This document shows, in pieces, positions 1-9,033 of a stretch of 64,000 nt of DNA. Below the pieces are notes generated by a model that was given only the letters and a program-made list of their open reading frames with translations, was not told the origin of the DNA and did not search any database. Location of the stretch: contig AP014683.1 in NCBI GenBank assembly GCA_000828975.1, positions 2,127,700 to 2,191,699 of the forward strand. The letters run 5' to 3'. The DNA is from Burkholderiales bacterium GJ-E10 (GTDB lineage: Bacteria; Pseudomonadota; Gammaproteobacteria; Burkholderiales; Burkholderiaceae_F). How positions within the stretch are numbered: position 1 is the stretch's first letter; every line of letters starts with the position of its first letter. Both the position numbers and the translations under genes were made by a program.

Positions 1-760
1 AACTCAGGAACCGGTCGTAGGACCGCCCGAGTTCCTCCAGGCGCAGATCCTCCGCGATCGCCAGAAAACGGGGAAAGTCGGCCCCGCGGCCCTGCGCCCA
101 GGCCGTCAGCTCGCCGTCGTCGGGCAGCCCCGCCACCGCCTCCAGCGCATCGCCGAACACGGTCTGTTCGAGGAACCCGCGAAATTCCCGCAACATCCGA
201 TACAGGCGCCGCGCTTCCGTCGCCGAGACCGCCCGCGTGGTCCCACCAGGTTGAAAGGCGTGGCTGTGCGGCCACTTGCCCGCAAGCAGACCCATCGTAT
301 GCAGCAAGGCGGCGCGTGCCGGCAGGAAATCGCGTGCCGCGCTGCCCTCGAGCGCCCGGAAGCGCTCGACCGCCATCGCATGCCACGGCCTGCCGGAATA
401 CTGGGTCCGCGCGAAATCCGGCATGAAGAACAGATAGAAGTGGCTCAGGTGATCGGCCACGTTCTCCGCCGCCTGCATGCAGTGCATCGCGAGGCGCCCA
501 TTGATCGGAGCCCGCAGCCCCATTGCATCCCCCAGCGCCGCCGCAGCGGCTGCCGATTGCGAAATCGAACAGATCCCGCAGATCCGCGGCGCGAACACCA
601 GGGCATCGAACGGTTCCCGGCCCTGCAGGATCTGCTCGAAGCCGCGATAGAGTCCCGCGATCACCCGCGCCGACCGGACGCGGCCGCCATCGACCTCGAG
701 TTGCACCTCGAGGTCGCCCTCGACGCGATTGAACGGACCGATGACGAGGCGTCGGGTCAT
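1..760 (-). CDS. hupV: H2-sensing regulatory hydrogenase, large subunit (partial)
   Basis: The gene starts with ATG at 760 and is open to the window edge, so about 253 N-terminal residues are seen and the C-terminus is missing. The N-terminal nickel-binding pair is present as RICGICS (Cys61 and Cys64), in a context typical of [NiFe]-hydrogenase large subunits. The family (HupV/HoxC) forms the NiFe site of the cytoplasmic sensor hydrogenase that reports H2 to a histidine kinase. It overlaps the hupU stop by 4 bases (ATGA), so the two are translationally coupled. The expected kinase gene (hupT/hoxJ) is not in the window and would lie past the left edge. Assignment to the sensor type rather than a second catalytic enzyme rests on pairing with the signal-less HupU and with hoxA. 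Confidence 0.93.
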   Translation of the reverse strand, partial: MTRRLVIGPFNRVEGDLEVQLEVDGGRVRSARVIAGLYRGFEQILQGREPFDALVFAPRICGICSISQSAAAAAALGDAMGLRAPINGRLAMHCMQAAENVADHLSHFYLFFMPDFARTQYSGRPWHAMAVERFRALEGSAARDFLPARAALLHTMGLLAGKWPHSHAFQPGGTTRAVSATEARRLYRMLREFRGFLEQTVFGDALEAVAGLPDDGELTAWAQGRGADFPRFLAIAEDLRLEELGRSYDRFLS

Positions 761-1755
761 TTGCGCGAGTGCGGTCGCCCGGAACCGGGAACCGCGACGA
801 TGTGGTCCGAATGCGCGTTCTCGCGTACGCGCGCCGGCGTCGCCGACTTCGACAACGCGGCCAAGGCGACGAACCAGGCCTTCGGCATGTCCACGGGAAG
901 CCCGATGGGAATGCCGGCGACCTTCGGCGTCTGCGCGAAGGGATGTCCCGGATCCTCGAACCCCGGTTCGGTGCAGCGAATGCAGGCATAGCCGCCGCGC
1001 AGACAGGAGCCGCCGCCGTTCCATGCCCGCAGATTGCAATCCGCATGGGCCTGGGTTCCCTTGCACCCGAGGTTTTCCATCAGGCAGCCCTGGTCCGTCG
1101 GCCGCTCCGCACTCGCCTTGAATTCGTAGAACTCGTTGCGCGGGCAGCCGTGATGGACCAGGTGGTCGGCATAGAAGCGCGGCCGCCCGTACTCGTCGAG
1201 ATCCGATCCGCGCAAGGTTCCGCGCGCCAGCGCGATCAAGGTTTCGGTGACCCAGTCGGGATGCGTCGGGCAGCCCGCGACGTTGATCACCGGCAGACCG
1301 GCCGCGCCACGGTATTGCGCACCGAGCAGCCCGCCGCGCGCCACGCCGTCGTACTGGAGGCCGCAGGCATCGGTCGGGTTGGAGCCGGCCGAGGTTACAC
1401 CGCCGAAGGCCGCGCAGGATCCGACAGCAACCACGTGTCGCGCCCGCTCGGAAAGCCGGCGCACCCACTCGATCGCCGGGATGCCGGTTCCCGCAACGAC
1501 GTGGAACCGGCCGCTGCCGCGCGGCCCGCGCAGCATCGCCCCTTCGACGCAAAGCACATCGAAGCCTTGCACACCCCGGGCGCAGGCCTCGAGCACGTCG
1601 CGCGCCTGCGACCCGGTCTGCTCGGACAGGCTGGGATGCCAGAGCAGCCGTACGCCTTCATCGGCCAGCACCGCGGGAAGCGAACCTGGCTCGCTTCCGA
1701 GCCAGGACAGCGTGCACCCACCGCAACCGCCGCTTTGAAACCAGAGAACGTTCAT
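757..1755 (-). CDS. hupU: H2-sensing regulatory hydrogenase, small subunit
   Basis: The product is 332 residues. ATG at 1755 is chosen because it overlaps the hoxA stop (ATGA) and puts the first cluster motif, SGGCGGCTLS (Cys11, Cys14), at the very N-terminus, as in HupU/HoxB. There is no Tat signal peptide and no C-terminal membrane anchor, unlike the catalytic HupS in the same window, which marks it as the cytoplasmic sensor subunit. Further cysteine motifs for the other Fe-S clusters follow, including GCPTHP and a C-terminal CLRGGYACIRC segment. It carries electrons between the NiFe site of HupV and its clusters. Its first cluster has only the standard ligands, so the extra-cysteine trait of HupS is not shared. 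Confidence 0.95.
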   Translation of the reverse strand: MNVLWFQSGGCGGCTLSWLGSEPGSLPAVLADEGVRLLWHPSLSEQTGSQARDVLEACARGVQGFDVLCVEGAMLRGPRGSGRFHVVAGTGIPAIEWVRRLSERARHVVAVGSCAAFGGVTSAGSNPTDACGLQYDGVARGGLLGAQYRGAAGLPVINVAGCPTHPDWVTETLIALARGTLRGSDLDEYGRPRFYADHLVHHGCPRNEFYEFKASAERPTDQGCLMENLGCKGTQAHADCNLRAWNGGGSCLRGGYACIRCTEPGFEDPGHPFAQTPKVAGIPIGLPVDMPKAWFVALAALSKSATPARVRENAHSDHIVAVPGSGRPHSRK

Positions 1756-3200
1756 GGCGACTCCAATCCGTATCGAGACAGCTTCGACCGCAAGCCCACG
1801 CGCGACAGGCCGAGTTCGTCGGCGGCGCGCGTCTTGTTCCAGCGATGTCGCACCAGCGCTTCCTTGAGGACTCGCGCCTCCAACTGCTCCATGCGCTCCT
1901 TGAGTCCGCCGTCGAGCCCCGCCAGCAGCGAGAGTTCGCGCTCCTCGGCGGCCTCGCCGGCGGCCAGCACCACCCGCGGACTGAACAGATCGGCACCCAG
2001 CAACTCGCCGTCGGCCAGGACCAGCATCCGTTTCACTTCGTTGTGGAGTTCGCGCACGTTGCCGGGCCACCGGTATGTGCCCATGCACTGCAGCGCTTCC
2101 GGCGAAAACCCCCGAACCGACACACCGAACTCGGTCTGCGCCTGCGCAAGCAGGCTTTCGGCGATCGGGACGATGTCCGCCGGCCGCTCGCGCAACGGCG
2201 GCACGCGCAGGGAGATTCCGGCCAGTCGCCAGTAGAGGTCCTCGCGAAACCGGCCCTGTCGGACCTCCTCCTCCATGTCCCGGTTCGTCGTGGCGATCAC
2301 CCGTACGTCGACCGAGATGGGCCGGGGGCTTCCGACGGGTCGGACTTCGCCTTCCTGCAGGGCACGCAGAAGCTTCACCTGGAATGCGGGCGAGGTATCA
2401 CCAATCTCATCGAGGAAGATCGTTCCCCCATCGGCCTGCTGGAACAGTCCGATCCGGTCTTCGACGGCGCCGGTGAAGGCGCCGCGCTTGTGGCCGAACA
2501 GTTCCGCCTCGAGGAGGGAATCGGGCAGCGCGGCGCAGTTTTCGACGACGAAGGCGCGCTCCGCGCGCGGACTCGCATAATGCACCGCGCGTGCCAGCAA
2601 TTCCTTGCCGGTGCCGGATTCGCCCGTGATCAGAATCGGCAGATCGAACGCGGCGACCCGTTCGGCCAGAGAACACACGGCATCGAGCGGGCTGCCGGGG
2701 CCGCGCACGATGCGCTCGAACGCGGCGATCGCCTTGGCCTGGACGCGACGTTCGCGCACGGCGGCCTTCAGCGCATGCGGACTGGTGCGCAGTTCCAGCG
2801 CCAGGCGCTGATTGTCCTGTTGCAACCGCCACAATTCGGCAGCCGAACGCAGGGTATGCAAGAGGTGATCGGGTTGCCACGGCTTGAGCAGGTACTGCCA
2901 GATCCCGGCTTCGTTGACTCCGGCGATGATGTCCTGCGCGTCCGTGTACCCCGAGATCACGATCCGGACGGTGTCCGGCCAGCGCATCCGCACCTGCTTG
3001 AGAAACTCGATGCCCGAAGCGCCGGGCATGCGCTGATCGCTCAGCACGATCTGGACGAACTCGCGCTCCATGATCGCCTGGGCATCGGCCGCGGACCCGG
3101 CAGTGAACACCGCGAAGTCCTCTTCCAGGGTGCGACGCAGCGCCTCCTGCGAACGCACCTCGTCATCGACCACCAGTACTGCGGGAAGATCGGCCGGCAT
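1752..3200 (-). CDS. hoxA: Sigma-54-dependent response regulator of hydrogenase genes (HoxA/HupR)
   Basis: The 482-residue protein has three parts. An N-terminal receiver carries Asp12/Asp13, phospho-acceptor Asp55, Ser83 and Lys106. A central AAA+ sigma-54 activator domain has Walker A GESGTGKE (193-200), the sigma-54 contact loop GAFTGA (240-245) and Walker B FLDEIGD. A C-terminal Fis-type helix-turn-helix ends in SRVGLRSKLSRYGL. In hydrogenase systems this protein activates the structural operon from a -24/-12 promoter, and some relatives are active in the unphosphorylated form. It lies between hypE and hupUV in one minus-strand run and overlaps hupU by 4 bases. A matching sigma-54-like site lies in front of hupS at about 15132-15148, which supports the assignment over a generic NtrC-family regulator. 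Confidence 0.95.
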   Translation of the reverse strand: MPADLPAVLVVDDEVRSQEALRRTLEEDFAVFTAGSAADAQAIMEREFVQIVLSDQRMPGASGIEFLKQVRMRWPDTVRIVISGYTDAQDIIAGVNEAGIWQYLLKPWQPDHLLHTLRSAAELWRLQQDNQRLALELRTSPHALKAAVRERRVQAKAIAAFERIVRGPGSPLDAVCSLAERVAAFDLPILITGESGTGKELLARAVHYASPRAERAFVVENCAALPDSLLEAELFGHKRGAFTGAVEDRIGLFQQADGGTIFLDEIGDTSPAFQVKLLRALQEGEVRPVGSPRPISVDVRVIATTNRDMEEEVRQGRFREDLYWRLAGISLRVPPLRERPADIVPIAESLLAQAQTEFGVSVRGFSPEALQCMGTYRWPGNVRELHNEVKRMLVLADGELLGADLFSPRVVLAAGEAAEERELSLLAGLDGGLKERMEQLEARVLKEALVRHRWNKTRAADELGLSRVGLRSKLSRYGLESP

Positions 3201-3217
3201 CAGCGCACTTCACCCTC

Positions 3218-4285
3218 TCAACAGATTCTCGGCAATTGTTCGCCCGTCAGCCAGTCGACGATGCGCCGACCGCCGAAGCGCGTCGTCATCTGCACGAAAC
3301 GGCGATCGTCGGCGACCGCGACACCGATGCGCGCGGCATTCTTTCCCAACGGATGCGCGCGCAACGCCGCCAGCGCGTCATCGGCTCTGGCGGATGGCAC
3401 CACGGCGAGGAGCTTACCTTCGTTGGCGACGTAGAGGGGATCGAAGCCGAGAAACTCGCATGCCGCGGCAACCGCCCGCTGCACCGGGATCATCGCCTCA
3501 TCGAGGTGAAAGCCGACGCCCGACTGGGCGGCGATTTCGTTGAGCGTCGTCGCCACCCCGCCGCGCGTCGCATCGCGCAGGACGCGCACTTCCGGCACGG
3601 CGGCGAGCAGCTCGCGCACCAGGCCGTGCAGCGCCGCGGTATCGGAGACGATCGGCGAATCGAAGGCGAGGTTCTCCCGCTGCGACAGGATCGCCATGCC
3701 GTGCTCGCCGATCGACCCCGAGAGCAGCACCACATCGCCGGGACGTGCGTTGGCGCCGGCGCAGTCGATTCCCTCGGCAAGATCGCCGACGCCCGTCGTC
3801 GTGATGAACACGCCGTCGGCCTTGCCCGCCTCGACGACCTTCGTGTCGCCCGTCACCACCGGCACGCCCGCATCGCGCGCGGCGCGCGCCATGGATCCGA
3901 CGATGCGCACCAGATCCGCCAGCGGGAATCCCTCCTCGAGGATGAACCCGGCAGCAAGATAGCGCGGCTGCGCGCCCATCATTGCGACATCGTTGATCGT
4001 GCCATGCACCGCCAGGCAGCCGATGTCGCCGCCCGGAAAGAACAGCGGCGACACAACGTGGGAATCGGTCGACATCACCAGGCGCGCACCGGCGGGCGGC
4101 GCCCGCCAAGGAAGGCGCGCGCCGTCGTTGCCGTCGAGGAATTCGTTGTCGAGGCCGCGCGCGAACACCTCGCGGATGAGCTGGGCCATCGCCCTGCCCC
4201 CGGCCCCGTGCGCCATGTCGACGCGACCGCCGCGCAGATCCAGCGGGCGCACGTAGTCGGGCTTCGCGTTCACGCTTGCGTTCAT
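3218..4285 (-). CDS. hypE: Hydrogenase maturation protein HypE
   Basis: The 355-residue protein belongs to the PurM-like ATP-binding family. It ends in the conserved PRIC, and the last residue (Cys355) is the one carbamoylated by HypF and then dehydrated to thiocyanate, the source of the CN ligands of the NiFe site. Near the N-terminus are DMAHGAGGRAM and DGNDGA, and STDSHVVSPLFFPGGD follows further on. The start at ATG 4285 overlaps the end of hypD by 4 bases (ATGA), which decides it over longer in-frame extensions reaching back into hypD. It works with HypF and with the HypC-HypD scaffold encoded immediately upstream. Length and both ends match the family, and nothing is missing. Confidence 0.97.
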   Translation of the reverse strand: MNASVNAKPDYVRPLDLRGGRVDMAHGAGGRAMAQLIREVFARGLDNEFLDGNDGARLPWRAPPAGARLVMSTDSHVVSPLFFPGGDIGCLAVHGTINDVAMMGAQPRYLAAGFILEEGFPLADLVRIVGSMARAARDAGVPVVTGDTKVVEAGKADGVFITTTGVGDLAEGIDCAGANARPGDVVLLSGSIGEHGMAILSQRENLAFDSPIVSDTAALHGLVRELLAAVPEVRVLRDATRGGVATTLNEIAAQSGVGFHLDEAMIPVQRAVAAACEFLGFDPLYVANEGKLLAVVPSARADDALAALRAHPLGKNAARIGVAVADDRRFVQMTTRFGGRRIVDWLTGEQLPRIC

Positions 4286-5394
4286 GCCGCCTCCCGGAAA
4301 CGGCCATAGGTGAAATGCGCGGCGCAGGCGCCCTCGGACGAGACCATGCACGAACCCACCGGATTCTCCGGCGTGCACACGGAGCCGAAGATCCGGCAGT
4401 CCTGGGGGCGCTTTTCGCCGCGCAGGATCGCCGCGCATTCGCACGCCTTATGGTCCGGGACGGCCACGTAGGGAACGTCGAAGCGCAGTTCGGCATCGAA
4501 ATCCGCATACGCGGGGCGAAGGCGCAGTGCGCTCTGCGGCACCGTGCCGAGGCCCCGCCATTCGAAATCGGGGCGCACGGCAAACACCTCGGCCACCAGT
4601 TCCTGCGCCTTGCGGTTGCCGTCGGGCGTGACGGCGCGCGTGAACTCGTTTTCCACCGCCGCCCGGCCTTCGTTGATCTGCCGAACCAGCATGTGGATCG
4701 CGCGCAGCACGTCGAGCGGCTCGAACCCCGCGATCACGACCGGTTTGCCATAGTCGCGGGGGAACGGTTCATACGGCGCCGACCCGATGACGGTCGACAC
4801 GTGCGCCGGGCCGACGAAGCCGTCGAGGCGGACGCCCCCCGGCGCAGCGAGGATCGCGTGCATCGCGGCAGGCGTCAGCACGTGATTGCACAGCACGCGG
4901 AAATTCGACAAGCCTTGCGCCCGCGCTGTCCGCACCGCCACGGCGGTCGGCGGCGTCGTGGTCTCGAAGCCGATGCCGAAGAACACCACCTCGCGATCGG
5001 GGTTGTCACGCGCGATGGCCACCGCGTCCATCGTCGAGTAGACCATGCGGATATCCGCGCCCCGGGCCTTGGCCTTGAGCAGCGACAGTCCATCCGACGC
5101 CGGTACGCGCAACGCGTCGCCATAGCTGCAGAGGATGACGCGGTGCGCCAGCGCGAGGCGGATCGCCTGATCGATGCGGCCGATCGGCAGCACGCACACC
5201 GGACATCCCGGGCCGTGAATCATGCGCACGCCGGGCGGCAGCAGGTCCAGGAGGCCGTAGCGCGAGATGGCATGCGTATGGCCGCCGCAGAACTCCATCA
5301 GGCGATATTCGCGTCCAGCCTGCACGTCGCGTTCGATCGCGGCCGCCACCGTTCCGGCGAGCGCGCCGTCGCGGAATTCGTCGATGAACTTCAC
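4282..5394 (-). CDS. hypD: Hydrogenase maturation protein HypD
   Basis: The 370-residue HypD is an Fe-S protein that, with HypC, holds the iron while CN and CO ligands are added. Visible motifs are MEFCGGHTHA near residue 36, HGPGCPVCV near 65, GIGFETTTP, and the cysteine-rich C-terminal end (CECAAIL, FGSVCTPENPVGSC, GAC) that binds the 4Fe-4S cluster. The start is GTG at 5394. It overlaps the hypC stop as GTGA and begins MKFIDEFRD, which matches the usual family start. An upstream extension would run through hypC in another frame and is not credible. It is translationally coupled to hypC upstream and hypE downstream. Confidence 0.97.
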   Translation of the reverse strand: MKFIDEFRDGALAGTVAAAIERDVQAGREYRLMEFCGGHTHAISRYGLLDLLPPGVRMIHGPGCPVCVLPIGRIDQAIRLALAHRVILCSYGDALRVPASDGLSLLKAKARGADIRMVYSTMDAVAIARDNPDREVVFFGIGFETTTPPTAVAVRTARAQGLSNFRVLCNHVLTPAAMHAILAAPGGVRLDGFVGPAHVSTVIGSAPYEPFPRDYGKPVVIAGFEPLDVLRAIHMLVRQINEGRAAVENEFTRAVTPDGNRKAQELVAEVFAVRPDFEWRGLGTVPQSALRLRPAYADFDAELRFDVPYVAVPDHKACECAAILRGEKRPQDCRIFGSVCTPENPVGSCMVSSEGACAAHFTYGRFREAA

Positions 5395-5630
5395 TGCGGA
5401 TCCTCCGCGACCGCAGGGTCGTCCAAGGAACGAAAAAGCGCGAGCGTACGCAGCGCCTCGTCCGTATCGAGCTTCTGCAGGGCATAGCCGACATGGACGA
5501 TGACGTAGTCGTCGACCGCGACCCCCTCCACCAAGGCCAACGAAATCTCCTTGCGCACCCCGCCGAGATCGACCGTCGCCGTATCGGGCGACGGAAGATC
5601 CACCACGCGCACCGGTATTGCCAGGCACAT
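5391..5630 (-). CDS. hypC: Hydrogenase maturation chaperone HypC
   Basis: The small protein has 79 residues and begins MCLAIPVRV. The N-terminal Met-Cys is the diagnostic feature of the HypC/HybG family: Cys2 becomes the N-terminal residue and binds HypD and then the large-subunit precursor. The rest is a short beta-rich fold. The gene sits 3 bases after the hypF stop and overlaps hypD by GTGA, so it belongs to one hypFCDE unit. The window also carries a second member of this family, hupF at 10477-10791. The two are probably specialised, hypC for general ligand assembly and hupF for the HupL precursor, but that division is inferred from the known systems and not visible here. Confidence 0.97.
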   Translation of the reverse strand: MCLAIPVRVVDLPSPDTATVDLGGVRKEISLALVEGVAVDDYVIVHVGYALQKLDTDEALRTLALFRSLDDPAVAEDPQ

Positions 5631-5633
5631 CGA

Positions 5634-8033
5634 TCATCTCCCCACGGTTTGCATCGCGACCCACGCCTGCCCCAGGCTCACCCCGCCATCATTGGGAGGC
5701 AGCTGCCGGGCTTCCAGAAACGACAATCCCCCTTCCTGCAGATGCTCGCGCAACGCCGCGCCGAGCAGGGAATTGAGCAGGCAGCCTCCGCCCCCGGCGA
5801 CGAGCGTGATGCCGGTGCGCTCCGCGGCCCGGATGACCCAGTCGGCCAGGGCCCGCGCCAGCGCCGCATGGAACACCGCGGCCCCGCGAGCCGGGTCGCG
5901 GCAATCCGCCAGAAACGCCAGCAGCGGCAACAGATCGAGCGTGCCGTCCGGATGGATGTGCCAGAAGTCGCCCGCTCCCGCATCCGGGATCGAGGCGGCG
6001 GTGAAGCGGTACGCCAGCCCCTCCAGCCGCATCGCCGCCTCTCCCTCATACGCCGTGTTTTCGCACACGCCCAGCAAGGCCGCCGCCGCATCGAACACAC
6101 GACCCAGGCTGCTCGTCGGAGGACAGTGCAGTCCGCGCGCGAGCATGTCGGCAATCGCATGTGCACCGGGTTGCGCGGCAAAGCGGCAGACGATCTCGCC
6201 ACCGCGCCCGATGCGGTGCAATGCGGCGGCCGCCATGCGCCACGGCTCGCGCGCGGCCCGATCGGCGCCGGGCAGCCCGAGCGGTGCAAGGTGACCGATC
6301 CGGTCGCAGCGCGCGCCGCGCAGCTGCAGCAGCTCGCCTCCCCAGGCGCCGCCGTCGGTCCCCAGGCCAACGCCGTCGACGGCGAGCCCCAGCGCGTCTT
6401 CCTCCTCCCGGCCGTGTTCGGCGAGCACGGCGGCGATGTGCGCATGGTGATGCTGCACCGGAATCAAGGCGATCCCGTTCCGCTCGGCGAATCCCGCGGC
6501 CAGAAGGCTCGATGGGAAGTCGGGATGCAGATCGCAGGCAACCGCCGTCGGCGCGACGTCCAGAATCCCCAGCAGATGTTCCACCGTGCGCTCCAGAACC
6601 CGGACCGTCGCGGCATTGTCCAGATCGCCGATGTGTTGGGAGACATAGGCTTCGTCTCCGCGCGTGGCGCACACCGTGTTCTTGTACCAGCCGCCGAAGG
6701 CGAGCACGGACGGGCCGGAGCGCGGCAGCCGAATCGGCTGCGGCACGAATCCGCGGGCACGCCGCACGAACCCGCGGGCCGACCGCACGCTGTCATCACA
6801 ACGGATCACGATCCCGCGGTCATGATCGAGGATCGCGTCGGCGATCGGCGGGTCGCCGGCCAAACGTTCCGCGGCCTCATCGTTGTCCGCGACCAGGGGC
6901 TCCCCACCGAGATTGGCGCTGGTCATCACGAGCAGGAGATCCTGCGGCATGTGCAACCACCCCGTGCCTGCGGGCCGCCCCGCCGCCTCGTGGAACAAAA
7001 GCCATTGAATCGGCGTCGAGGGCAGCATCAGGCCGAGGGTTTGCAAGCCCGGAGCGATGCCATCGGCGATTCCATTTTTCACACCCTCACCCCCGCCCTC
7101 TCCCGCGTCCGCGGGAGAGGGGGAACCCGTTGCGCCGCCCGGGGTTCGACACAGAACGACCGGGCGTTCGTCGGACTCCAGCAGCGCACGTTCCTCGTCG
7201 TCGATCTGCGCGACGTCGCGAAACGACGCGACGCTGGCCCCCATCACCGCGAAGGGCTTGCGCTCCCGCTCCTTGCGGGCGCGCAAGCGCGCGACGGCCT
7301 GCGGATTGCGCGCATCGCACGCCAGATGGAACCCTCCCAGACCCTTGATCGCAACGATGGCGCCACCGCGCAAGGAGGCCAGGATATTCGCGATCGGATC
7401 GCCGACCCGCACGTTCCCCTTCCCGTCGTGGAGGCGCAGGCGCGGCCCGCAATCCGGGCAGCACACCGGTTCGGCATGGAAGCGCCGGTCGCGCGGATCG
7501 GCGTATTCCCGCGCGCACGCCGCGCACATCGGAAACGCTGCCATGCTGGTCCGGCCGCGGTCATACGGCAGACCGTGCGTCAACGTGAAACGCGGGCCGC
7601 AATGGGTGCAGGTGATGAACGGGTGGCGCCAGCGCCGCGACGCCGGGTCAAACAGCTCTTCGAGGCACTGCGCACATACCCCCGTATCCGGTCCGATGGC
7701 AATGCGCGCCCCGCCCGGCGGGCTGTCGATACGCGCCGTGTCCGGCGCGTCGGCGGCCGCGCTCGCCACGATCACGAAGCCGCGTTCGCCCCGGGCCGGA
7801 ACCGCATCGACACGGATTGCGTCGATACGCACGTGGGACGGGGCTTCGCGGTGCAGCCGCGCCACCAGTTCCCGAATCCGCGCCGGATCCCCCTCTGCCG
7901 CGATCTCGACCCCGGATGCGTCGTTGCGCACCCACCCCGATAGCTCCAGTTCCGTGGCGACATGCCAGACGAAGGGACGAAACCCGACCCCCTGGACCAG
8001 GCCGCGCACATGGATGCGGCGCCCTTCGATCAC
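5634..8033 (-). CDS. hypF: Carbamoyltransferase HypF
   Basis: The 799-residue protein converts carbamoyl phosphate to the thiocarboxamide on HypE. An N-terminal acylphosphatase domain contains GLVQGVGFRPF. Two zinc-finger units follow (CAQC...CTHC and CAAC...CPDC), then a YrdC-like adenylation domain, and a C-terminal Kae1-like domain with HHHAHIAAVLAEHG. GTG at 8033 is chosen because GGGGAG lies 6 bases before it and the acylphosphatase motif starts at once; the hypB stop is 20 bases upstream. Residues about 302-317 ([15 protein letters not shown]) are encoded by a palindromic repeat (7081-7127) also found in two other genes of this window, and they look like a tolerated insertion in the YrdC-like part. 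Confidence 0.95.
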   Translation of the reverse strand: MIEGRRIHVRGLVQGVGFRPFVWHVATELELSGWVRNDASGVEIAAEGDPARIRELVARLHREAPSHVRIDAIRVDAVPARGERGFVIVASAAADAPDTARIDSPPGGARIAIGPDTGVCAQCLEELFDPASRRWRHPFITCTHCGPRFTLTHGLPYDRGRTSMAAFPMCAACAREYADPRDRRFHAEPVCCPDCGPRLRLHDGKGNVRVGDPIANILASLRGGAIVAIKGLGGFHLACDARNPQAVARLRARKERERKPFAVMGASVASFRDVAQIDDEERALLESDERPVVLCRTPGGATGSPSPADAGEGGGEGVKNGIADGIAPGLQTLGLMLPSTPIQWLLFHEAAGRPAGTGWLHMPQDLLLVMTSANLGGEPLVADNDEAAERLAGDPPIADAILDHDRGIVIRCDDSVRSARGFVRRARGFVPQPIRLPRSGPSVLAFGGWYKNTVCATRGDEAYVSQHIGDLDNAATVRVLERTVEHLLGILDVAPTAVACDLHPDFPSSLLAAGFAERNGIALIPVQHHHAHIAAVLAEHGREEEDALGLAVDGVGLGTDGGAWGGELLQLRGARCDRIGHLAPLGLPGADRAAREPWRMAAAALHRIGRGGEIVCRFAAQPGAHAIADMLARGLHCPPTSSLGRVFDAAAALLGVCENTAYEGEAAMRLEGLAYRFTAASIPDAGAGDFWHIHPDGTLDLLPLLAFLADCRDPARGAAVFHAALARALADWVIRAAERTGITLVAGGGGCLLNSLLGAALREHLQEGGLSFLEARQLPPNDGGVSLGQAWVAMQTVGR
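7081..7127. repeat. Palindromic repeat, copy 1 (inside hypF)
   Basis: The plus strand reads ACACCCTCACCCCCGCCCTC, then TCCCGC, a short loop and GCGGGAGAGGGGGAACC. The arms CCCTCTCCCGC and GCGGGAGAGGG pair perfectly. Nearly the same sequence occurs at 17491-17536 and 62495-62540. It resembles the REP-type palindromes scattered between genes in many proteobacteria, but here it lies within hypF and is read through in frame. Confidence 0.85.
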
Positions 8034-8053
8034 CTTCGACTCCCCGAATCCAC

Positions 8054-9022
8054 TTATTGCATGGGCCGATCGTGGCTCTTCCGGGACCCCGGTTCCGCCG
8101 ACTCCCGGATCTGCCGTTCGAGGTCGGCAATACGCTGGCGCAGTCCCGCCATCGTCTCCGCCTGCGCCGCGCGCGCCGCGGCAACGCCCGCCTCCACCCA
8201 GGCACACCACGATACCATTCCATCCCCGGACTCGGCCGACACGCGGATGACCTCGATCGCCGGATTCACGCGCCGCGCATATCCGATCGCCGCGTCGACG
8301 TCGAAGCGCAGATGGGGAAGCAGATCGCACTTGTTCAGCAGCATCAGGCTCGCCGCCCGGAACATGTCGGGATACTTGACCGGCTTGTCCTCGCCTTCGG
8401 TCACCGAAAGGACCGCAACCTTGTGGGCCTCACCGAGATCGAAGGCCGCCGGACACACCAGGTTGCCGACGTTCTCGATCATCAGGACGCCGCCTTCGGG
8501 CAGCGCCGACTCCCCGGCGAGACGGTCCATCGCGTGGCCCACCATATGTGCGTCGAGGTGACAACCCTTGCCGGTATTGATCTGCACCGCCGGGGCGCCG
8601 GTCGCGCGGATGCGCTCGGCATCGCGGTGGGTCTGCTGATCGCCTTCGATGACGGCGATCGGAACCCGGGGCCACAACGCCTCGATCGTCCGCACGAGGA
8701 GCGTGGTCTTTCCGGATCCGGGACTCGAGACGAGGTTGAGCGCAAAGATCCCCCGGTCCGCGAGGCGCGTCCGGTTCGCCCCCGCGAAGCGGTCGTTCTT
8801 GGCAAGGAGGTCCTGTTCGAGCCGCACCAAGCGGGAGCGGCCGTCGTCGCCCGGATGCCCGGGGGCGTGTGAATGCTCGTGGCCATGGTCGTGATCACGG
8901 TCGTGATCATGGCCGTGGTCGTGGTGATCGTGGCCGCGATCCGGGTCATGGGAATGATCGTGCCGGTGCGAAGATCCTTCGATCCGGGCATCCTCGCCGC
9001 CGCAACCGCAGGTATTGCACAT
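8054..9022 (-). CDS. hypB: Nickel-inserting GTPase HypB with His-rich nickel-storage segment
   Basis: The 322-residue protein delivers nickel to the hydrogenase large subunit with HypA. It begins MCNTCGCGG (Cys2, Cys5, Cys7), the high-affinity nickel motif. Residues 19-56 hold 16 histidines in a His/Asp/Gly-rich run, the storage segment seen in rhizobial-type HypB. The G domain has P-loop [20 protein letters not shown], the metal-binding [10 protein letters not shown], and NKCDLLPH for guanine recognition. The start is ATG at 9022, 11 bases after the hypA stop. Hydrophobic frames on the other strand here are only the antisense of the His/Asp codons. Confidence 0.96.
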   Translation of the reverse strand: MCNTCGCGGEDARIEGSSHRHDHSHDPDRGHDHHDHGHDHDRDHDHGHEHSHAPGHPGDDGRSRLVRLEQDLLAKNDRFAGANRTRLADRGIFALNLVSSPGSGKTTLLVRTIEALWPRVPIAVIEGDQQTHRDAERIRATGAPAVQINTGKGCHLDAHMVGHAMDRLAGESALPEGGVLMIENVGNLVCPAAFDLGEAHKVAVLSVTEGEDKPVKYPDMFRAASLMLLNKCDLLPHLRFDVDAAIGYARRVNPAIEVIRVSAESGDGMVSWCAWVEAGVAAARAAQAETMAGLRQRIADLERQIRESAEPGSRKSHDRPMQ

Positions 9023-9033
9023 CGCCGCTCCCT

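Noticed and set aside
5493-7943. An 816-codon plus-strand frame
   Set aside because: It lies opposite hypF, whose domains are complete; the sequence is Arg/Pro-rich with no domain.
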